Assembly (NCBI GenBank): GCA_946481355.1
Contig: CAMLNH010000037.1
Location: forward strand, 1 to 12,540
Length of the DNA stretch: 12,540 nucleotides
Source of the DNA: an uncultured Curvibacter sp.
Lineage (GTDB): Bacteria > Pseudomonadota > Gammaproteobacteria > Burkholderiales > Burkholderiaceae
Direction of reading: 5' to 3'
Position numbers and translations under genes: made by a program. The notes under the pieces are model-generated. The model did no database searches. It saw only the letters and a list, made by a program, of their open reading frames with translations, and was not told where the DNA came from. Positions 8,363 through 12,540 of this stretch are shown here, in pieces (positions within the stretch are counted from its first letter, which is position 1; each line of letters begins with the position of its first letter).

Positions 8363-8926
8363 GTGTCCAAGAATCCCGTTTCCGAGTCTGGCCGCCGTAT
8401 CCAGACCCGTCGCTCCGGCGTGCACGGCAAGGGTGTGTTCGCCGTCCAGGACATCCCCAAGGGCGATGTCATCATCGAATACGTGGGCGAGGTCATCGAC
8501 TGGGAAGAGGCGCTGCGCCGCCATCCGCACGATCCCAAGGACCCGAACCACACCTTCTATTTCCACATTGATGAGGACCACGTCATCGATGCCAAGGTGG
8601 GTGGCAACTCTTCGCGCTGGATCAACCATTCCTGCGCCCCGAATTGCGAGGCCGACGAGCAGGAGGGCCGGGTCTTCATCAAGTCCTTGCGCAAGATCAA
8701 GGCCGGTGAGGAGCTGAACTACGACTACGGCCTGATCATCGACGAGCCGTATACGAAGAAGCTGCTGGCCCAGTACCCCTGCTGGTGCGGCAGCGAGAAC
8801 TGCCGCGGCACCCTGCTGGCGCCCAAGGACGACGAGCCGAAGAAGAAGTCCGCGAAGAAAAAGAAGAAAGCCAAGGGCGAAAAGAAGAAAGACAAGAAGA
8901 AAGCCGGCAAGAAGAGCAGAGCGTGA
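8363..8926 (+). CDS. SET-domain lysine methyltransferase homologue with Lys-rich tail
   Basis: This is a 187-residue protein with a compact SET domain, the fold that transfers a methyl group from S-adenosylmethionine to protein lysines. Seen in order are SGVHGKGVFA (18-27), IIEYVGEVI (37-45), HTFYFHID (63-70), the cofactor and pseudoknot motif RWINHSCAPNCEA (85-97), and the catalytic ELNYDYG (117-123, with Y122 the likely active-site tyrosine). A post-SET motif CWCGSENCRG (140-149) follows. Its three cysteines, with C91, match the usual zinc site. Residues 160-187 are almost only Lys, Ala and Gly, like a nucleic-acid-binding tail. Translation starts at GTG 8363. No other start lies in frame close by, and no clear ribosome binding site is visible. 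The stop overlaps the birA start (TGATG), so the two are translationally coupled. It diverges from topB. The substrate is unknown; DNA-bound Lys-rich proteins are a reasonable guess. Confidence 0.92.
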   Translation: MSKNPVSESGRRIQTRRSGVHGKGVFAVQDIPKGDVIIEYVGEVIDWEEALRRHPHDPKDPNHTFYFHIDEDHVIDAKVGGNSSRWINHSCAPNCEADEQEGRVFIKSLRKIKAGEELNYDYGLIIDEPYTKKLLAQYPCWCGSENCRGTLLAPKDDEPKKKSAKKKKKAKGEKKKDKKKAGKKSRA

Positions 8927-9681
8927 TGTTGCGCTGGCCGGCCGAAGCGGTCTGGGAGGCGGTGGTACCCGCCCTGTCTGGTTTCACGGTCGAGGTCCTG
9001 CCCGAGATCGACTCGACCAACACCGAGCTCATGCGCCGCGCGCGTGCTGGCCGGCTGGAGCCGGTGCTGCTCGTGGCCGAGGCACAGACCGCGGGCCGTG
9101 GCCGGCTGGGGCGAGCCTGGCACAGCGGCGCGCCCGGCGATGTGCTGACCTTTTCGCTGGGCCTGCCGCTGCGCATGGCTGACTGGTCGGGCCTGTCGCT
9201 GGCCGTGGGCGTGGGCGTGGCGCAGAGTCTTCATCCTGAATTGCAACTCAAGTGGCCCAACGATGTCTGGTGGCAGGACCGCAAGCTTGCGGGCATCCTG
9301 ATCGAGACCACCCAGGTTGGCGATGAGCGCTACGCCGTGATCGGTGTCGGCATCAACATCACCCCGCGCGAGGCGGCTGGACTCAACACACCACCGGCCT
9401 GGCTGCAGGAGCTGGCGCCCGGCATGGACGCACCCTCTGCCCTGCTGCGTGTGGCACCGGCGCTGGTGCAGGCGGTGCAGCGCTTCGAGACTCAGGGCTG
9501 GACGCCTTTTCTGCCTGCCTATGCTGCGCGTGACGCGCTGGCCGGTCGTGAGGTGCAGCTCAGCGATGGCAGCCACGGGCAGGCGCGGGGCGTCGACGCG
9601 CAGGGCGCGCTGCTGGTGCATACTTCCGGCGGCCTGAAGAAAATCTCCAGCGCCGAAGTCAGCGTCCGTCCCACCCACTGA
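8926..9681 (+). CDS. birA: Biotin--[acetyl-CoA-carboxylase] ligase, catalytic-only form
   Basis: This is a 251-residue cytosolic enzyme that activates biotin with ATP and attaches it to the lysine of the biotin carboxyl carrier protein of acetyl-CoA carboxylase and related enzymes. Family signatures are EIDSTNTELMRRA (27-39), the biotinyl-AMP loop GRGRLGR (57-63), KWPNDVWW (109-116), the segment KLAGILIE (120-127) and VIGVGINI (138-145). A small SH3-like C-terminal domain spans about 205-248. There is no N-terminal winged helix, so unlike E. coli BirA it cannot act as the biotin operon repressor. The frame is open further upstream to 8785, but those residues are the Lys-rich SET tail read in another frame. 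The ATG at 8926 overlaps the SET stop and fits the conserved start of the domain. It is followed nine bases later by the SPOR-like gene. In many Burkholderiales coaX follows birA, and it is absent here. Confidence 0.96.
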   Translation: MLRWPAEAVWEAVVPALSGFTVEVLPEIDSTNTELMRRARAGRLEPVLLVAEAQTAGRGRLGRAWHSGAPGDVLTFSLGLPLRMADWSGLSLAVGVGVAQSLHPELQLKWPNDVWWQDRKLAGILIETTQVGDERYAVIGVGINITPREAAGLNTPPAWLQELAPGMDAPSALLRVAPALVQAVQRFETQGWTPFLPAYAARDALAGREVQLSDGSHGQARGVDAQGALLVHTSGGLKKISSAEVSVRPTH

Positions 9682-9690
9682 AGACCGCCC

Positions 9691-10350
9691 ATGCTGCGCC
9701 TCGTCGTCCTGTTGCTGGTTCTGCTCAACGCTGCGTATTACGCCTGGTCGCATGGTTTGTTGCGTGCCTACGGCTGGTCGCCTGGGGAGCAGAGCGAACC
9801 GCAGCGTCTGGAGCAGCAGCTGCGACCCCAGGCGATCCGCATCCTGCCCCCCGAGGAGGGCCGCAAGGCCGAGCAGGTGGCGCTGACACCCCCCAAGCCG
9901 CCCGAATGCCTGCAGGCGGGGCTGTTCGACGAAGGCCAGACCGAGACGCTGCGCAAGGCGCTCGAAGCCCTGCTGCCGCCCACGGCCTGGACGCTGGAAA
10001 CCAGTGTCGAGCCGGCACGCTGGATCGTCTACATGGGCAAGTTTCCCAATGCTGTGGCCCTGGAGCGCAAGAGGGCCGAGCTCGACAAGATGAAGCTCAA
10101 GCTTCAGCCGCTGGAGAACACCGAGCTGCAGCTGGGTCTGTCGCTGGGCCGCTTCGAGACCCAGGCCCAGGCCCAGGCCGAGCTCAATGCGCTGCAAAAA
10201 CGCGGGGTGCGCACGGCGCGCGTGGTCCAGGAGCGGGCCGAGCTCAAGCAGAGCCAGCTTCGCATCCCCGCGGCCGATGAGGCCATGAAGCCCAAGCTGG
10301 AAGAGCTCAGGCCGGCACTGGGCGACAAGTCGCTGCGCAGCTGTAAATAA
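9691..10350 (+). CDS. Membrane-anchored SPOR-like domain protein
   Basis: This is a 219-residue protein with one N-terminal hydrophobic segment (residues 2-18, LRLVVLLLVLLNAAYYA) that should anchor it in the inner membrane with the rest in the periplasm. Residues about 109-180 look like a SPOR (peptidoglycan-binding) domain: RWIVYMGKFPNAVALERKRAEL, then LGLSLGRFETQAQAQAELNAL and a final strand RTARVVQ. Proteins of this kind bind denuded glycan strands at the division septum. Whether this one does so is inferred. The stretch between anchor and domain is charged and Pro-rich. It is the third gene of the SET-birA operon, nine bases after birA, with only a weak purine-rich site (GAAGA) before its ATG, and probably depends on translation from upstream. 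It converges on the histidine kinase gene 12 bases further on. Confidence 0.75.
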   Translation: MLRLVVLLLVLLNAAYYAWSHGLLRAYGWSPGEQSEPQRLEQQLRPQAIRILPPEEGRKAEQVALTPPKPPECLQAGLFDEGQTETLRKALEALLPPTAWTLETSVEPARWIVYMGKFPNAVALERKRAELDKMKLKLQPLENTELQLGLSLGRFETQAQAQAELNALQKRGVRTARVVQERAELKQSQLRIPAADEAMKPKLEELRPALGDKSLRSCK

Positions 10351-10362
10351 GGCCTGCTGACG

Positions 10363-11805
10363 TCAGTTCTTGCGGGCCAGGTTGAAGCGCACGATGAAGC
10401 GTGCGCCGGGTGGGGTCTGTCCTGGCCGCGTGTCTTCCACATTGATGTGCGCGCGGTGTTGCTGGGCAATTTCCTGTGCAATGGGCAGACCCAGGCCCGA
10501 ACCGTCCACGTCGTTGCCCAGGGCACGGTAGAAAGGCTGGAAGATCAGCTCGCGTTCGGCCGGCGGGATGCCCGGACCGGAGTCTTCCACCTGGAGCACG
10601 ATGATCTTGCCGAAGGGGTCGGCCAGCACGCGCGCGGTGATCACGCCGGGACTGTCCAGTGTCGAGGGCGTGTAGTTGATGGCGTTGTCGAGCAGGTTGC
10701 GCACCAGCTCCTTGAGCAGGGTCGGATTGCCTTCGATCGTCACGCCAGGGGTGCCGGGCTGGGCCCCCTCGTAACCGAGGTCGATGTACTTGTCCAGGGC
10801 GCGCGGCACGCTGTCCTGCACCACTTCCATCGTGATGCGCGCGAGGTCGCAGGGTTGGCGGCTGATGGCGGTGGTGCCGGCCTCGGCACGCGCCAGGGCC
10901 AGCAGCTGGTTGACGGTGTGGGTGGCGCGGATGCTGGAGCGGCCGATCTGGCGCAGCGACTGCTTGAGCTCTTCCGTGCTGGTGCCCTCGCGCTGCGCCA
11001 GGTCGGCCTGCATGCGCAGGCCGGCCAGTGGCGTCTTGAGCTGGTGGGCGGCATCGGCGAGGAAGCGCTTCTGCGTGCTGATCGAATCTTTCAGGCGCAG
11101 CAGCAGGTCGTTCACCGAGGCCACCAGGGGCGCCACCTCCTGCGGCACGGTCTGGGTGTCCAGCGGGCTCAGGTCGTCCGGGCGGCGCGCGCGGATGCGC
11201 TCCTCCAGACGGTTGAGCGGCTTGAGGGCCTGGACCAGGGCCAGCCAGACCAGCAGCACGGCCAGTGGCAAGGTGACGAACTGCGGCAGCATCACGCCCT
11301 TGATGATCTCGGCTGCCAGGATGGAACGCTTGTCCCGCGTCTCGGCGACCTGGACCAGGGCCAGGCGCGCGCCCAGTGGCTCCAGTGGCACCCACATATA
11401 GGCCACGCGCAGTTCCATGCCCTGGTACTTGTCGTCGCGCAGGCGCACCACGCCGGGCGCCACGATCTCTTCCTCCGAAGGTGGGGGAAACTCGCGCTCG
11501 CCGGCCAGGTACTCGCCGCGCGCGCCGAGAACCTGGTAATAAACCGTATCGGTATCGTCAGAGCGCAGCAGCTGCCGCGCCGGCAGAGGCAGGTTGAAGC
11601 GCACCTGCTGGTGCTCCACCGTGACGAGCTGGGCCAGTGCATTGGCGTTGTATTCGAGCGTGCGGTCAAACGGCTTGCCGGCGATGCTCTGCGCGACCAG
11701 CCAGGTCAGCACCAGGCTGATGGGCCACAGCAGCAGCAGCGGCGTGAGCATCCAGTCCAGGATCTCGCCGAAGAGCGAGCGCTGTTCGCGCTGGAAAAGT
11801 TTCAT
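10363..11805 (-). CDS. Sensor histidine kinase, TctE-like
   Basis: This is a 480-residue inner-membrane sensor kinase. Transmembrane segments lie at about 17-38 (LDWMLTPLLLLWPISLVLTW) and 171-193, with a periplasmic sensor domain of about 130 residues between them. That region resembles the TctE-type two-component sensor N-terminal domain. A HAMP-like linker follows (ALKPLNRLEERIRAR, 193-207). The phospho-accepting histidine is H254 in FLADAAHQLKTPLAGL. The ATP-binding domain has the N box ELVRNLLDNAINYT (N374), the G1 box VEDSGPGIP (406-414), the F region IFQPFYR and the G2 box GSGLGL (435-440). All catalytic parts are present, so it should be functional. It lies 70 bases downstream of the response regulator on the same strand, so the pair form one operon with the regulator first. 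TctE homologues often control tricarboxylate uptake, but no transporter lies in this window, so the signal remains unknown. Confidence 0.95.
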   Translation of the reverse strand: MKLFQREQRSLFGEILDWMLTPLLLLWPISLVLTWLVAQSIAGKPFDRTLEYNANALAQLVTVEHQQVRFNLPLPARQLLRSDDTDTVYYQVLGARGEYLAGEREFPPPSEEEIVAPGVVRLRDDKYQGMELRVAYMWVPLEPLGARLALVQVAETRDKRSILAAEIIKGVMLPQFVTLPLAVLLVWLALVQALKPLNRLEERIRARRPDDLSPLDTQTVPQEVAPLVASVNDLLLRLKDSISTQKRFLADAAHQLKTPLAGLRMQADLAQREGTSTEELKQSLRQIGRSSIRATHTVNQLLALARAEAGTTAISRQPCDLARITMEVVQDSVPRALDKYIDLGYEGAQPGTPGVTIEGNPTLLKELVRNLLDNAINYTPSTLDSPGVITARVLADPFGKIIVLQVEDSGPGIPPAERELIFQPFYRALGNDVDGSGLGLPIAQEIAQQHRAHINVEDTRPGQTPPGARFIVRFNLARKN

Positions 11806-11828
11806 GTTCGCTTTGCGTCGGGCGTGGA

Positions 11829-11868
11829 GCGTTCAGCGTGGATGAGGTTCTTGCTCGACGCTGAACGC
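11829..11868 (-). repeat. 11-bp inverted repeat between response regulator and kinase genes
   Basis: GCGTTCAGCGT at 11829-11839 is perfectly repeated in inverse as ACGCTGAACGC at 11858-11868, around an 18-base loop. It lies in the 70-base gap between the response regulator stop and the kinase start, about 24 bases before the kinase ATG on the reverse-strand transcript. There is no T-run on either side, so it is not an intrinsic terminator. It could be an mRNA hairpin that tunes kinase translation or mRNA decay, or a dyad-type protein binding site. Confidence 0.7.
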
Positions 11869-11875
11869 CGCCCGC

Positions 11876-12540
<665 letters not shown>

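Noticed and set aside
5346..8717. A forward reading frame of more than 1,100 codons lying antisense to topB and running into the SET gene.
   Set aside because: Its product is low-complexity, rich in Gly, Ala, Leu, Val and His, as expected from the complement of GC-rich codons. It overlaps two clearly recognised genes, has no family motifs, and its start has no ribosome binding site.
8785..8925. Upstream extension of BirA by 47 residues.
   Set aside because: The extension is the Lys-rich SET tail read in another frame (Glu/Arg/Gln rich). The ATG at 8926 overlaps the SET stop and directly precedes the conserved ligase domain.
10161..10178. Short CAGGCC-type tandem repeat inside the SPOR-like gene.
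   Set aside because: It is in frame, encodes an Ala/Gln-rich helix within the domain, and is ordinary codon repetition.
10357..10366. Palindrome CTGACGTCAG at the kinase stop codon as an operator.
   Set aside because: It is a ten-base palindrome between convergent genes, overlapping a stop codon and away from any promoter. It is most likely chance.

Overview
This is a GC-rich, gene-dense chromosomal segment. It looks like a betaproteobacterium of the order Burkholderiales, most likely the family Comamonadaceae. That placement is inferred from protein style and gene order (tkt-gap, a lone LivK-like binding protein, a TctD/TctE-like two-component pair, TopB with a Lys/Ala-rich linker and SWIB tail). 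It was not established by a database search. No rRNA, tRNA, CRISPR array, insertion sequence or phage gene is visible, and no gene-free stretch exceeds about 160 bases.

Layout, left to right. (1) The 3' end of transketolase (tkt) and the complete glyceraldehyde-3-phosphate dehydrogenase gene (gap) form the end of a forward central-carbon operon, closed by a strong intrinsic terminator at 1590-1623. (2) A near-consensus sigma-70 promoter (1653-1680) drives a periplasmic amino-acid-type binding protein gene (1730-2859) that is broken by a one-base frameshift near 2465-2472. (3) A GlxA-type AraC-family regulator (reverse) and a TTC38-like tetratricopeptide protein (forward) diverge from a 96-bp intergenic region. 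(4) topB (reverse, DNA topoisomerase III) has a histone-H1-like Ala/Lys linker and a C-terminal SWIB domain. It abuts the TPR gene with no intervening base. (5) Diverging from topB is a forward operon: a SET-domain lysine methyltransferase homologue with a Lys-rich tail, then birA (biotin-protein ligase, overlapping by one base), then a small membrane-anchored SPOR-like protein. (6) A two-component system lies on the reverse strand: the response regulator runs off the right edge and the sensor histidine kinase follows it. An 11-bp inverted repeat lies between them.

How the genes relate. tkt and gap serve the pentose-phosphate/glycolytic (or Calvin-type) sugar phosphate pool. The response regulator and histidine kinase form one signalling pathway. 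The GlxA regulator is a candidate controller of the divergent TTC38-like gene. The most thought-provoking part is the divergent topB/SET pair. A topoisomerase carrying two chromatin-associated features (H1-like Lys/Ala linker and SWIB domain) sits head-to-head with a SET-domain protein that keeps the catalytic and post-SET zinc residues. The roughly 98-bp spacer between them is dominated by a 45-base, almost perfectly alternating purine-pyrimidine tract with Z-DNA-forming character. A functional link between these genes is inference, but it is specific and testable.
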